This document shows, in pieces, positions 22,476 to 31,970 of a stretch of DNA of 43,361 nucleotides. A program made the translations under genes and the position numbers. Numbering within the stretch: position 1 is the first letter of the stretch; every line of letters begins with the position of its first letter. The notes beneath the pieces were generated by a model. It was given only the letters and a program-made list of their open reading frames with translations. It was not told where the DNA came from and ran no database searches. This DNA comes from an uncultured Bacteroidales bacterium (GTDB lineage: Bacteria; Bacteroidota; Bacteroidia; Bacteroidales; UBA932): contig ONIQ01000032.1 of the NCBI GenBank assembly GCA_900317925.1, positions 1 through 43,361 on the forward strand, read 5' to 3'.

Positions 22476-23674
22476 CAGATGGCAGCTTTAAAGCGGTATG
22501 TGGTTACTTTTTTGGCGGGTTTCTTGTTGAGGATCCGGTCCAGGGAGAAGATCAGGGAAACGACTTCCTGATGGCCATGGAAGCCGTCCTCGAAGTGGAA
22601 AACCGTGCCTAGTTTCAGGTCCAGGAAGGAGGCGATGCGGGGTTGCCACCAGGCTTCCACGCGGTCGTAAACTCCTGATTTTCCGGCTTCCCGGCCGATG
22701 CGGTAAAAGGGCGAGCCCATGTAGAGGTCGCTCCCGTAAGAGGTGCCCGCCACGCTGGGGTTGGTGTACAGCGGCATCAGGTTTTTGCCGGCATAAAAGC
22801 GGTTCACCAGGCTGATGTTCCAGTGACGGGCCTCGGCATAGACTTCGGCGCCGCCGGGCGTGAGCGTTCCGGATTGCTGCACGCGATCTCGCTGCATGGC
22901 CTGCAGCCAGCCCAGGCGCAGGGTCAGCAGTTGGATGCCGGCCATCTTCCCGGCATTCAGCTGGGCGAAGGGCTCCACGAGATTGTCATCCACCACGCCA
23001 GGGTATTTGTACGATCCGGCAAAGTGGTGGAAGGTGCCGGCCCAGCCCAGGGTTAGCCATTCTTTGGGCGTCCATTCGCCGTAGGTGAAGATGACGAATT
23101 CTTCGCGGCGGAATTCGCTCTGGTGGCCTTTCCAGTCACATCCCACTTCGAAGAAGGCCTTGGACGTCTGCAGTTGCAGCAGGGCGCCGTCGAAGTTGCG
23201 GTCCAGGTGGCGGAGAGAATCCGACCAGAAAGCCTGGGAATAGTTCCCCTGCGAGAGGCTGCGCGGATAGGCGCCGAACACGCCGGTCAACTTGGCTTTG
23301 GAGAAAGTGAGGTCGAAACGATACCAGAGCGTGATTTCGCGAAGAAGGCGCGTGTTCTCCAGTCCCCGGTCGGCATCGTCCGAACCGGCGGCCGCAGGGG
23401 TGCGCACGGGGTATTCCCCCATGTTCTTGATAATGTCCAGGCCCGCCATCACCTGATGGACGTTGCGGGCGTTCTGCTTGATGCGAAGTCCTACGGACGG
23501 GGTCAGGAAGGCTGTGTTGATGGTCATGGAACGGGTAAATGCCTCTTTCCCCGCGTCCATTTCGCGGTTGTCGAAATAGAATTCGAAACCGGCATCGTAC
23601 ACGAATTCCGGTTTCTGCCCGAAAGCGGACTGGGCCGCCAGCACCGCCAGCAGCAGGAACAAACATCTTCTCAT
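22475..23674 (-). CDS. outer-membrane beta-barrel protein, unknown
   Basis: A 399-residue protein with a signal peptide (about 19 residues, ending AFG-Q) and alternating aromatic strands (e.g. EITLWYRFDLTF, FVIFTYGEWTP, LLTLRLGWLQAM, VVSLIFSLDRI) typical of porin-like barrels. No named family is recognised. It is coupled to the 5'-nucleotidase by the TGATG overlap, so a pore for nucleotides or phosphate is an attractive but unproven idea. A TATTTTTGC box sits only 3 bases before its ATG, which would give a leaderless or very short leader. Confidence 0.65.
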   Translation of the reverse strand: MRRCLFLLLAVLAAQSAFGQKPEFVYDAGFEFYFDNREMDAGKEAFTRSMTINTAFLTPSVGLRIKQNARNVHQVMAGLDIIKNMGEYPVRTPAAAGSDDADRGLENTRLLREITLWYRFDLTFSKAKLTGVFGAYPRSLSQGNYSQAFWSDSLRHLDRNFDGALLQLQTSKAFFEVGCDWKGHQSEFRREEFVIFTYGEWTPKEWLTLGWAGTFHHFAGSYKYPGVVDDNLVEPFAQLNAGKMAGIQLLTLRLGWLQAMQRDRVQQSGTLTPGGAEVYAEARHWNISLVNRFYAGKNLMPLYTNPSVAGTSYGSDLYMGSPFYRIGREAGKSGVYDRVEAWWQPRIASFLDLKLGTVFHFEDGFHGHQEVVSLIFSLDRILNKKPAKKVTTYRFKAAI

Positions 23675-23677
23675 ATT

Positions 23678-23697
23678 GCAAAAATAATAATTTTTGC
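23678..23697. promoter_or_regulatory. -7 box within an 8-bp inverted repeat
   Basis: GCAAAAAT (23678-23685) and ATTTTTGC (23690-23697) form an inverted repeat with a 4-base centre. On the minus strand it contains TATTTTTGC (23678-23686) for the barrel gene. The symmetry may be chance in AT-rich DNA or an operator over the promoter. Confidence 0.5.
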
Positions 23698-23708
23698 TGA
23701 TACGTTAC

Positions 23709-25784
23709 CTAAAAGGATATGGAATACTTAATTGTAGGTAATATGGGAAGCAAGGATATCTGTTTCCAACGTTCCTCGTCAATATCATAGACAAGGGTTA
23801 TGGGATTGTGCCGGTTGGTCGCATTATACACTCCCAAATATAGTTTTTGAGTACATTTTTTAGTTGTCCGGGAAAAAGTGCATCCCAAATCGAGCCGGAA
23901 ATAAGATGGCATACGGTAATTGTTGATTCCGGAATAGTATTCAATCTTGGTTCCTTCCTGTAATTCAAACATCCAGGGATGAAAAACACCTTCCGGCAGC
24001 GTCTCCCAACTACCTGATTGGTATGTCAGCAAGCCGGACAGGATAAAGTCAAAAATATCATTATGCCACAAACGTCCGTTGCCGGTAACATTGAGGATGT
24101 GTGTCCGGTCAAATTGAAAAGGGAACGCGATCCCATCGTTGATATAGGGGAACTGTCTGTCTGTCTTGGATAGCGTATAAGCAATACGTAAGGTGGTTTC
24201 CCCATGTATGTATTCTGCAAGAACTTCCAATCCCTTTGATGAACCTGACCCAATATCAACATCGCTTTTCCAACCGGCCAAAGACGGACTGAACAGATTG
24301 ATGGCATTCCGGTAGCAAACCAGATTCTTCATACTTTTTGAGTAGGCGTTAACCGATAAAGACAGCGCCCCTTTTTCGAAAAAGAGGGAACTGCTATATT
24401 GAATGGATTCTTCCGGGAGAAACGATTCGTCTGAAGGGACTATCAAATCCAAAGACCAGCCGGTAGGCAGACCGTCAAGCAAATGATGGAACTGTTTCCG
24501 TTTGTCTATTGAAACTTCAAGGCCAAAACCGGGAAGGAAATACAGGCGTCCCGTGAGATCGTATTCCGGATGAAATGAAAGGTCATGCGTCTGGTCCGTC
24601 TGGTAAAGATTCAGGCGTCCGGATGTGCGAATAAGGTAAAGATTGTTTTTGCCCTTTTCCCACTGGACGGAAAGGGTGCCAATTCTTGAATAAAGGGAGG
24701 ATTCTGAAAAGCTGCTGGTGTGAATACCCGGTCTGCGGACATCTGTCAAGCTGAAATAGGCGTTTGGTAAGTAGGATGACTGCGTAAACAATAGACCGAT
24801 ACGGAAAATATCAGCACCAATAAGCGGATACGAAGCAGAAAAACGGGCAGACCATTCGGATAACGAGTTTGTCATTCCCAATAAGTTATCGGCCTGCACA
24901 GACTGTGTTTGTCCTTGTTGGGAATACAACCGATTCCAGGATAATCCTGCATCCAGACAACCGGTTTGCGAGTCAAGATGATATTTGAGATTAAGAATCG
25001 AATTCTGCCAAGACATCTCAGCCTGTGTCTGTCTCCAAGTATAATCGTAAGAATCTTTTGAATGAAAGTAACTTAAAAAAATGCGTTGCTTTCCTGAAAT
25101 ATTCCAGTTAATCTTTCCAAATAAATCGTAGACGGTAGCTTTCGTGTCTTTTAAATCCACACCTGAAATATGGTCTTGTAACTTAAATCCATTCCAAATC
25201 ATGGCTGTGGGTGACCATCGGGCAGAACCAATAACGGATAGCCGTTCCTTTACAATGGGGACTTTGGCGAGGGAAGATATAAAGGCCGGACTAACGGAGA
25301 ACGTTCCGGAGAAATGGTTCGCAATCCTGTTTTGAGTCGTCATGGAAATATAGGCATCAGTAAAATCACCTTCATCGGCCGGGAAACCGCTAATACGCAC
25401 ATGCGCATCTTCCATTATTTCCAAGGGAACGGATTGGGTAAACCCTAACAAGTGTGTATTTCCATAGACGGGAACACCATCAAGGGTGATTCTCGTCCCT
25501 CCCATATTCCCACCACGGATGTATGCGGCAGAAGAGCCCTCTGCTCCCATGGACACTCCTGGAAGAACTTGAATATATTTTATTATATCGGCTTCTCCAA
25601 TGGGAGAAATTAGATTATGGACATCTCCGATTCGAACCTGATAACCGTTTATTCCAGAGTTTACAAAACGGGAAGCTTCCTTAATTGACGCAGAAAGTGT
25701 ATCTCTGACTTCTTCTGTTCGTTGAGCGTAAGCATTGAATGTGAATAACAGAGACAAGACAAAGATATGGAGAATATTTTTCAT
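23709..25784 (-). CDS. TonB-dependent receptor without N-terminal carboxypeptidase-like domain
   Basis: A 691-residue receptor. Signal peptide 1-20 (NAYA-Q), then after a short lead the plug domain (YIQVLPGVS, AAYIRGGNMGG, LDGVPVYGNTHLLGF) at about 60-170, and a beta-barrel ending in the C-terminal KYSISF. Most receptors paired with DUF4249 proteins carry an extra CarboxypepD_reg-like domain at the N-terminus and exceed 750 residues; here it is absent. It takes up an unknown ligand with TonB energy. The start overlaps the DUF4249 stop by four bases (ATGA). Base use is clearly more AT-rich than in neighbouring genes, suggesting transfer. Confidence 0.88.
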   Translation of the reverse strand: MKNILHIFVLSLLFTFNAYAQRTEEVRDTLSASIKEASRFVNSGINGYQVRIGDVHNLISPIGEADIIKYIQVLPGVSMGAEGSSAAYIRGGNMGGTRITLDGVPVYGNTHLLGFTQSVPLEIMEDAHVRISGFPADEGDFTDAYISMTTQNRIANHFSGTFSVSPAFISSLAKVPIVKERLSVIGSARWSPTAMIWNGFKLQDHISGVDLKDTKATVYDLFGKINWNISGKQRIFLSYFHSKDSYDYTWRQTQAEMSWQNSILNLKYHLDSQTGCLDAGLSWNRLYSQQGQTQSVQADNLLGMTNSLSEWSARFSASYPLIGADIFRIGLLFTQSSYLPNAYFSLTDVRRPGIHTSSFSESSLYSRIGTLSVQWEKGKNNLYLIRTSGRLNLYQTDQTHDLSFHPEYDLTGRLYFLPGFGLEVSIDKRKQFHHLLDGLPTGWSLDLIVPSDESFLPEESIQYSSSLFFEKGALSLSVNAYSKSMKNLVCYRNAINLFSPSLAGWKSDVDIGSGSSKGLEVLAEYIHGETTLRIAYTLSKTDRQFPYINDGIAFPFQFDRTHILNVTGNGRLWHNDIFDFILSGLLTYQSGSWETLPEGVFHPWMFELQEGTKIEYYSGINNYRMPSYFRLDLGCTFSRTTKKCTQKLYLGVYNATNRHNPITLVYDIDEERWKQISLLPILPTIKYSISF

Positions 25785-26845
25785 TGCTCAATAAAATCTC
25801 CATTATAGCCTCGGATGGCCGACTCTTCGCTTCTATATAAGATGGCTCCGAAAATGCCAACACCACCGGAAATATTCGTATAGGCATTTTCGTGATTATA
25901 GATATACCGCATATCCCTGCCTTTATCCAGTTCCCTTTGATAGATATCTTTCAAGTATAAATCAAGTTCATCGGAGACAATACGTATGTCGAATAAATCA
26001 CCTTGGTTTGGTGAACATGTGAGAGGGAAATCCGCCAAGAAAATAAAACTACGCGTAGTATATAACGGGTTATTGCTAATGGATAACGGGTCTTCTCCGT
26101 TATCAAATAATTGCGGTGAAGGGATGCGGACGAAACCGTCATGCAAGGGGAGGCTTTGATAGGAATCCTTCATCCATCGTTTTGCTTCATTTAGAGAGAG
26201 ACTCCATAATTTCATGGAATCTAGACTGAAACAGGGAAATGTGCCGACAGTCTTTGAGATTAAGTTGAAATCATCTGCATCAGGATGAGTAGTCCCGATC
26301 AGGTTCCCTTCTTTTGGAAAGACCCAAAGATTAGCGCTTCCGTCAAATGGCGCACCAGCACGAACGTCGAAACCTTCGGAGTCTTTATAGGGAATTCGTA
26401 ATTCGCAGGAATAATATAAATGATCAATTAAGGCTCCTTTTCGTCGTTTCATAAATTGCTTGATATAGACGTTTGGAGGAAAGGTGGTCTTGGCACAAAT
26501 TATCTCTTGTCCATCTTTCTTTATGGATAAAGAGTATTTCTCTCCATACGCAGGTGTCATTTCTGCATTCCAACGGGTATTATCCTTCTGTTGGAAAGAA
26601 CATATTGTTTCCCCCCTTGCATTCATAAGTTCTACTGATAAATCAGAAAGAGAGATGTCTCTGTTTTTTCCGTAGGAAGTCGCGGGGCGAATGTCTATTT
26701 CCTGGATATCTGATTCCGTTAAGATACAGTGTACGGACAATGGTGTTGGGTATCCTGTGTCAAAATCGATTGATTCCACGCAGGAAACAATCACGGTTGA
26801 CAAGAGTGCCAACCGTGCGGTTAGAGAAATAATCTTATTCCTCAT
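25781..26845 (-). CDS. DUF4249 lipoprotein (partner of the TonB receptor)
   Basis: A 354-residue lipoprotein: signal peptide with lipobox VIVSC (Cys near 22), then the DUF4249 order of features: VHCILTESD, a strand region with SVELMNARGETI, PAYGEKYSLSIKKDGQEIICAKTTFP, and a C-terminal NISGGVGIFGA motif. DUF4249 proteins are surface or periplasmic partners of TonB receptors, possibly binding the ligand. A GTG at 26872 would put nine residues in front of the signal peptide; the ATG at 26845 is chosen as it begins directly with a proper signal sequence. It overlaps the receptor gene by 4 bases. Confidence 0.85.
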   Translation of the reverse strand: MRNKIISLTARLALLSTVIVSCVESIDFDTGYPTPLSVHCILTESDIQEIDIRPATSYGKNRDISLSDLSVELMNARGETICSFQQKDNTRWNAEMTPAYGEKYSLSIKKDGQEIICAKTTFPPNVYIKQFMKRRKGALIDHLYYSCELRIPYKDSEGFDVRAGAPFDGSANLWVFPKEGNLIGTTHPDADDFNLISKTVGTFPCFSLDSMKLWSLSLNEAKRWMKDSYQSLPLHDGFVRIPSPQLFDNGEDPLSISNNPLYTTRSFIFLADFPLTCSPNQGDLFDIRIVSDELDLYLKDIYQRELDKGRDMRYIYNHENAYTNISGGVGIFGAILYRSEESAIRGYNGDFIEQ

Positions 26846-26872
26846 AATAAATAAATGCACAGGCAGAATCAC

Positions 26873-27370
26873 CTAAAGGAGTATAGTAATTGCACCCAAT
26901 GGAGGTTGGAGCTTGTCCGCTGATTTTACCGGATACCGGAGTCCTGTAGTGGGCTGTTGGGGAATTTTAACATGGATCCATTCCGCTTCGTCATCCATTT
27001 CCCGTTCAACGGGATCAATGTATATTGCACCAGTCTTTGCGTTTACAAAAACGTAATGATAAATCCGAGTGGTATTTATCATACCCGGGTTAGGGGACAT
27101 GATGACAAGCCATGAACTATAATCAGGAGAATAATATGGATCTTCAAACTGGTCCGCAAAGCTTTGCTTTATTCTTGTGGATGGAGAAAGGATATCTTTC
27201 GAAATGACCACAAAATCGAACATACTCCACAGGTCTTCGGTAAGATCGCGGGCCTGTTCCCAGGTTAGCAGACTTCCGTCCGGGTTGTAGTAATCGGATT
27301 TGTCCTCGTCTTCCTTGCGGCAAGCTAATGCAAGTACCATAATGAGAGAGAGATAGATGAATTTTTTCAT
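26873..27370 (-). CDS. small lipoprotein of the TonB receptor operon (165 aa)
   Basis: Starts with a lipoprotein signal peptide, lipobox LALAC (Cys17), followed by a charged stretch and a folded part with SWLVIMSPNPGMINTTRIYHYVFVNAKTGAIY. I do not recognise the family; the end YVFVNAKTGAIYIDP resembles peptidase-propeptide-like folds, which is only a hint. It is the first gene of the operon 27370-23709 and ends 27 bases before the DUF4249 start codon. It is probably a third surface component or an inhibitor-like domain. Confidence 0.6.
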   Translation of the reverse strand: MKKFIYLSLIMVLALACRKEDEDKSDYYNPDGSLLTWEQARDLTEDLWSMFDFVVISKDILSPSTRIKQSFADQFEDPYYSPDYSSWLVIMSPNPGMINTTRIYHYVFVNAKTGAIYIDPVEREMDDEAEWIHVKIPQQPTTGLRYPVKSADKLQPPLGAITILL

Positions 27371-27444
27371 ATAATAGCGTGTTTATGAAGCGCAATTTAC
27401 TAATTTTAATCTAAAAAACGGATACTAATCTTATGAAAAAAAGA

Positions 27445-27453
27445 TATCTTTGC
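27445..27453 (+). promoter_or_regulatory. -7 promoter box of the GSCFA gene
   Basis: TATCTTTGC matches the consensus and ends three bases before the ATG at 27457. It lies inside the coding frame if the ATG at 27433 were used, which argues for 27457 (or 27460) as start. Confidence 0.6.
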
Positions 27454-27456
27454 GCT

Positions 27457-28323
27457 ATGATGATAAAATGGCAGACACCCGTCGCGGAAGAGAAGTGTCC
27501 CGTGCCCCTGCGTGCCGGGGATGAAATAATGGTCCTGGGCAGTTGTTTCGCCGACGAGACCGGCCGCCGGCTGGCTGAGTGTGGTTTGGATGTGTGTGTG
27601 AATCCGTTCGGGACCCTGTACAATCCCGTCTCCGTGTGCAACAGCATCTCGCGCCTGCAATGCGGCGTCCCCTTTACGCGCGAAGATTGCGTGGGAATGG
27701 GGGCCGGCGCGGGTCTGGTGTGTTCGTTCAGCCATCACACCTCCTTTGCACGCCCTACACCGGAGGCTTTCCTGGAACACGCCAATGCGGCCCTGGAAGC
27801 GGCTTCGGCCCGGTGGAAATCAGCCTCGAAGGTGCTCATTACCCTGGGCACCGCCTGGTGCTGGCGGCATCTGCCGGAAGGGGAAATCGTATCGAACTGC
27901 CTGAAACGGCCAGCGGGGGAGTTTTCCCGCGAGCGGCTGACGGTGCCGCAGACGGCGGCCCTGCTGAAATCGCTGGTACAGCGCTATCCCGATAAGTTTT
28001 TCGTTTTTACGGTGAGCCCCATCCGCCATCTTTCCGACGGAGCGCACGGCAACCAGGTAAGCAAATCCATCCTCCTGCTTGCCCTGGAGGAGGTCTGCGC
28101 CGCCTTCCCGGACAGGACGGCCTATTTCCCTGCCTACGAAATCCTCCTGGACGAGTTGCGGGACTATCGGTTCTATGCCGAGGATATGGTCCACCCGTCC
28201 CTGCAGGCGGCCGAATACGTATTCGGGAAGTTCCTTTCCTTTGCCTTTCCGGACGAAGAACGCTCCCGGTTGGAGGAGCGTCGCAGGGCCTTCAAGGCGT
28301 CACAGCACCGTCCGATGCATTAA
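27457..28323 (+). CDS. GSCFA domain protein
   Basis: A 288-residue protein of the SGNH/GDSL-like GSCFA family; the name-giving motif GSCFA occurs near residue 24 (MVLGSCFADETGRRL), followed by NPFGTLYNPVS, ITLGTAWCWRH, FTVSPIRHLSDG and an end block with AYFPAYEILLDELRDYRFYAEDMVHPS. The GSCFA serine and the late DMVHPS Asp/His suggest a hydrolase or acyltransferase. The substrate is unknown. No signal peptide. It overlaps the convergent dsbD gene by four bases. Confidence 0.88.
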   Translation: MMIKWQTPVAEEKCPVPLRAGDEIMVLGSCFADETGRRLAECGLDVCVNPFGTLYNPVSVCNSISRLQCGVPFTREDCVGMGAGAGLVCSFSHHTSFARPTPEAFLEHANAALEAASARWKSASKVLITLGTAWCWRHLPEGEIVSNCLKRPAGEFSRERLTVPQTAALLKSLVQRYPDKFFVFTVSPIRHLSDGAHGNQVSKSILLLALEEVCAAFPDRTAYFPAYEILLDELRDYRFYAEDMVHPSLQAAEYVFGKFLSFAFPDEERSRLEERRRAFKASQHRPMH

Positions 28324-30194
28324 TCCAGGCCGGATTGCAGGAAGGCGATGAAGCGGTCGATGTTGAGGTCGTATCCGCGAACGGGGGTGAGTTGATTCCC
28401 GTTCGCATCCAGAATGACATAGGCCGGTTGAGCGTTGATCCCGAAACGCGTCCGGGCGATATAGGAGTTGACCTTCCCCATTTTCACGAGTTCTTTCCCC
28501 TCGGGGGTGACGATGCGGTCCTGCGGGGCGGCGTCGTATTTTTTCTCATCGGTATAAAGGGAGGCGATGATGAAATGCTCCCTCAGGAGGTCCTGTACCT
28601 TCGGGTCGCTCCACACGCGGGCCTCCATCTCCCGGCAGTTGGTGCAACCATGGCCCGTAAAATCGGCAAAGACGCGTTTCCCTTCTGCCTCGGCGCGTTC
28701 CAGCGCCTCGCTGAGCGAGAAACACCCCGGCAGTCCGTGGGGGATTTCCAGCTCATTTGTGCGGGTATAGGAGCGTTCCTGGTATTTCATGGGCGGAAGA
28801 TAGCCGGAAAGGGCTTTCAGCGGGGCGCCGAACAGGCCTGGAATCATATAGAGGACAAAGGTGAACACCCCGATGCCCAGCCCCAGTCGGGTCAGGCCGA
28901 TGCCCTCAGGGGCTTCTTCTCCTTTGAACCGAAGCCAACCCAGCAGATAGCAGCCCAGCAGGCTGAAGACCACGATCCAGATGGCCAGATAGACTTCGCG
29001 ATCCAGCAGGCCCCAGTGGTAGGTCTGGTCGGGAATGCTGAGGAATTTCAGGGCGAGGGCCACTTCAATGAAGCCCAGGATAATCTTGACCTGCCCCAGC
29101 CAGCTGCCGCTCTTGAGTTTCTTCAAGATGGACGGGAAGAGGGCCAGCAGGGTGAAGGGGAGGGCGAAGGCTACGGAGAAGGCGAGCATGGTGACCATGG
29201 GCGTCCAGAACTGTCCCTGGGTAGATTTGATGAGGACTGTTCCTACGATGGGGCCCGTGCAGGAGAAGGAGACCAGCACCAGGGTCAAGGCCATGAAGAA
29301 AACGCCCACCAGACCGCCCCGATCTGCGTTTTTGTCGCTCTTGTTGACCAGGGAAGAAGGAAGGGTTATTTCAAAGGCGCCGAAGAAGGAGGCCGCAAAA
29401 ATGAGGAAGACGGCAAAGAAGATGAGGTTGGGAAGCCAGTGGGTGGCCAACCAGTTGAATATATCTGCCGTGACGGCCGCGCCGCCAATCAGGCGGGTCA
29501 GGCCGATGATGAGGCAAATGGGGAGCGTGTACAGCAGGACGATGAAGAGGCCGTACATAAAGGCTTTGAAGCGTCCGGCTGCGGGGGAGGCGGATCCTTT
29601 GAGGAAGAAGGATACCGTCATCGGGACCATCGGGAAGACGCAGGGGGTCAGCAGCATGGCCAGTCCCCAGAGGATGGCTTCCAGGACCAGGGCCCAGAGA
29701 GAGCCGCCGGCCGTCCCGTTGTCCTCGGAAACCGGCTGGGCTTCCTGCAGGGAAGCGGTTTGGGTGGGAATCAGGGGAATCTCAAAGCCCCAGTTCTCCG
29801 GGGCGGCGCACAGGGTGTCGTTGCAACTGTTCCAGGTGATGGATCCTTTTAGGACCGCACCTTCGCCGGCGGTACGTACCTGCTGGACCAGGATGATGCG
29901 GCGTTCGAAAATCAATTCGCCCGAGGCGGTCTGCCGGGGTTCTCCCACTTCCTGTAGCGCTCCTTCCAGGGTAAAGCCTTGGGGCTCAGCGAAGTCGATC
30001 TCGGTGGCCGAATACTCGTCGCGGAGGCTGTAGGTGTGCCAGCCGTCGAGAATCTTACCGGTAAAACGGACTTCCAGCAAGCCGTCTTTCAGGGCGGAAA
30101 CGCTTGTGCTCCAGGTGACCGTTTGTTCCGGAGCCTGGGCAAAAGTGGCGGCGCTGAAAAACAGTACCGCCACCAATATTAGCATTCTTCTCAT
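28320..30194 (-). CDS. dsbD: thiol:disulfide interchange protein DsbD
   Basis: A 624-residue three-part protein. Signal peptide 1-20; periplasmic N domain with Cys124 and Cys129 (WNSCNDTLC); membrane part from about 165 to 465 with LTPCVFPM (Cys185) and SCTGP (Cys312); and a thioredoxin-like C domain with the pair Cys517-Thr-Asn-Cys520. It passes electrons from cytoplasmic thioredoxin to the periplasm. All redox cysteines are present. It lies between rny and the convergent GSCFA gene. Confidence 0.93.
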   Translation of the reverse strand: MRRMLILVAVLFFSAATFAQAPEQTVTWSTSVSALKDGLLEVRFTGKILDGWHTYSLRDEYSATEIDFAEPQGFTLEGALQEVGEPRQTASGELIFERRIILVQQVRTAGEGAVLKGSITWNSCNDTLCAAPENWGFEIPLIPTQTASLQEAQPVSEDNGTAGGSLWALVLEAILWGLAMLLTPCVFPMVPMTVSFFLKGSASPAAGRFKAFMYGLFIVLLYTLPICLIIGLTRLIGGAAVTADIFNWLATHWLPNLIFFAVFLIFAASFFGAFEITLPSSLVNKSDKNADRGGLVGVFFMALTLVLVSFSCTGPIVGTVLIKSTQGQFWTPMVTMLAFSVAFALPFTLLALFPSILKKLKSGSWLGQVKIILGFIEVALALKFLSIPDQTYHWGLLDREVYLAIWIVVFSLLGCYLLGWLRFKGEEAPEGIGLTRLGLGIGVFTFVLYMIPGLFGAPLKALSGYLPPMKYQERSYTRTNELEIPHGLPGCFSLSEALERAEAEGKRVFADFTGHGCTNCREMEARVWSDPKVQDLLREHFIIASLYTDEKKYDAAPQDRIVTPEGKELVKMGKVNSYIARTRFGINAQPAYVILDANGNQLTPVRGYDLNIDRFIAFLQSGLD

Positions 30195-30206
30195 AACGGG
30201 AAGGAA

Positions 30207-31742
30207 TTATTTTGCGTAGGCCACCGAACGGGTTTCGCGGATCACGGTAATCTTTACCTGACCCGGGTAGGTCATTTCGTTCTGGATCTTCTGGGCGATG
30301 TCGGCCGAGAGGGCGGCGGCCTGCTGGTCGCTCACTTCCTCTGCGCCTACGATCACGCGCAGCTCACGGCCGGCCTGGATGGCGTAGCTCTTGGTAACGC
30401 CCTGATAGGAGGCGGCCAGGTCTTCCATGCCTTTGAGCCGTTTGATATAGGATTCGATCACCTCGCGGCGGGCACCCGGGCGGGCACCGGAAATGGCATC
30501 GCCAATCATCACGATGGGGGAGATGATGGAGGTCATCTCGATTTCCTCGTGGTGGGCGCCGATGGCGTTGCAGATTTCGGGTTTCTCCTTGTACTGTTCG
30601 GCCAGTTTCATACCCAGCAGGGCGTGCGGCAGGTCGGGATCATCCTCGGAAACCTTGCCGATATCGTGCAGCAGGCCGGCGCGTTTGGCAATCTTCGGGT
30701 TCAGGCCCAGTTCGGATGCCATGATGGCGCTGATGTTGGCCACCTCGCGGGAGTGCTGCAACAGGTTCTGGCCATAGGAGGAACGGTATTTCATGCGGCC
30801 GATGAGTTTCACCAGCTCGATATTCATTCCATGGATACCCAGGTCGATGCAGGTGCGTTTTCCGGTTTCCAGAATCTCATCTTCCAGCTGCTTCTGTACC
30901 TTGGTCACGACTTCTTCGATACGGGCCGGGTGGATGCGGCCGTCCACCACCAGCTGGTGGAGGGACAGGCGGGCCACTTCGCGGCGGACCGGGTCGAAGG
31001 CGGAAAGCAGGATGGCGTCCGGGGTATCGTCCACGACGATTTCAACACCGGTAGCGGCTTCCAGGGCGCGGATGTTGCGGCCTTCGCGGCCGATGATGCG
31101 GCCTTTGATTTCATCGCTCTCGATGGGGAAGGTGGTAACGGCGTTTTCGATGGCGGTTTCGGAAGCGGTACGCTGGATGGTGTTGATAACGATGCGTTTC
31201 GCTTCCTTGGTGGCGTTCAGACGGGCCTCGTCCATCATATCGTTGATGTAAGCCTGCGCCTCGGTGCGGGCCTCGGCCTTCATGTTCTCTACGAGCATGT
31301 TCTTCGCCTCGGCGGCTGTCATGCCGGCAATGGCTTCCAGCTGTTTGTTGGCCTGGGCACGCAGTCCTTCGAATTCTTCGGTCTTGCGGCGGAGGTTCTC
31401 CTGCTGGGCCTGGAGGCTGTTCTGCAGATTTTCGGTGTCGCGGAGCTTTTTCTGGAGGTCGGCATTCTGCTGGCCCAGGGCGCTCTCTTTCTGTTTGATC
31501 CGGTTTTCGGCCTCGCGCAGCTGGTTGTTCTTTTCGTTTACATGCTGTTCGTGCTCGGCTTTGAGCTGGAGGTATTTCTCCTTGGCCTGCAGGATCCTTT
31601 CTTTTTTAATCTGTTCCCCTTCCGCTTCGGCGGCACGGAGAATTTCGGCTTTCTGGCCTTTCAGCAGCAGCTTCCTGACCACTATGTAGACAGCCAGCGC
31701 GACGATTGCGCCGATGATGGCTCCTATCAAATACTGTAACAT
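30207..31742 (-). CDS. rny: ribonuclease Y
   Basis: A 511-residue membrane-anchored endoribonuclease: N-terminal membrane helix (about 3-22), a long coiled coil (about 25-200), a KH RNA-binding domain ([22 protein letters not shown]) and an HD domain with HDIGK. It starts mRNA decay. It lies downstream of the 6S-like RNA, as in other Bacteroidetes, and 12 bases upstream of dsbD. Confidence 0.95.
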   Translation of the reverse strand: MLQYLIGAIIGAIVALAVYIVVRKLLLKGQKAEILRAAEAEGEQIKKERILQAKEKYLQLKAEHEQHVNEKNNQLREAENRIKQKESALGQQNADLQKKLRDTENLQNSLQAQQENLRRKTEEFEGLRAQANKQLEAIAGMTAAEAKNMLVENMKAEARTEAQAYINDMMDEARLNATKEAKRIVINTIQRTASETAIENAVTTFPIESDEIKGRIIGREGRNIRALEAATGVEIVVDDTPDAILLSAFDPVRREVARLSLHQLVVDGRIHPARIEEVVTKVQKQLEDEILETGKRTCIDLGIHGMNIELVKLIGRMKYRSSYGQNLLQHSREVANISAIMASELGLNPKIAKRAGLLHDIGKVSEDDPDLPHALLGMKLAEQYKEKPEICNAIGAHHEEIEMTSIISPIVMIGDAISGARPGARREVIESYIKRLKGMEDLAASYQGVTKSYAIQAGRELRVIVGAEEVSDQQAAALSADIAQKIQNEMTYPGQVKITVIRETRSVAYAK

Positions 31743-31777
31743 ACAAATATATCGTTAATTAAGTGTTTCCTGTCAGG

Positions 31778-31960
31778 AAAAAACCGCCGGTCGTTTGTCT
31801 TAGACCTTACCATGTAAGATTTGGGTTCCGCTCCGTTTCAAACTTCCGGTGGAGATGCAAAAAAGCACCTGACCCGAAGGCCCGGCCTGTCATCCTGGAG
31901 CGAGAGGGCCCGGTTCCGAAGAACTTTGTTGAAATAAGCACGCGGGACCGGCGGGATGTT
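31778..31960 (-). ncRNA. ssrS: candidate 6S RNA
   Basis: A non-coding stretch of about 180 bases between zapA and rny, read on the minus strand. Its ends pair: CCGCCGGTC (31954-31946) with GACCGGCGG (31792-31784), a perfect nine-base stem, and a run of six T follows (31783-31778). In between lie further complementary stretches including a hairpin GGTG...CACC with an A/T-rich loop (about 31849-31869). The length (E. coli 6S is 184 nt), closing stem with an open middle, U-tail and location next to zapA match 6S RNA, which binds RNA polymerase. The call is inference from shape and synteny. No promoter of perfect match was seen upstream. Confidence 0.6.
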
Positions 31961-31970
31961 TCCTGCTATG

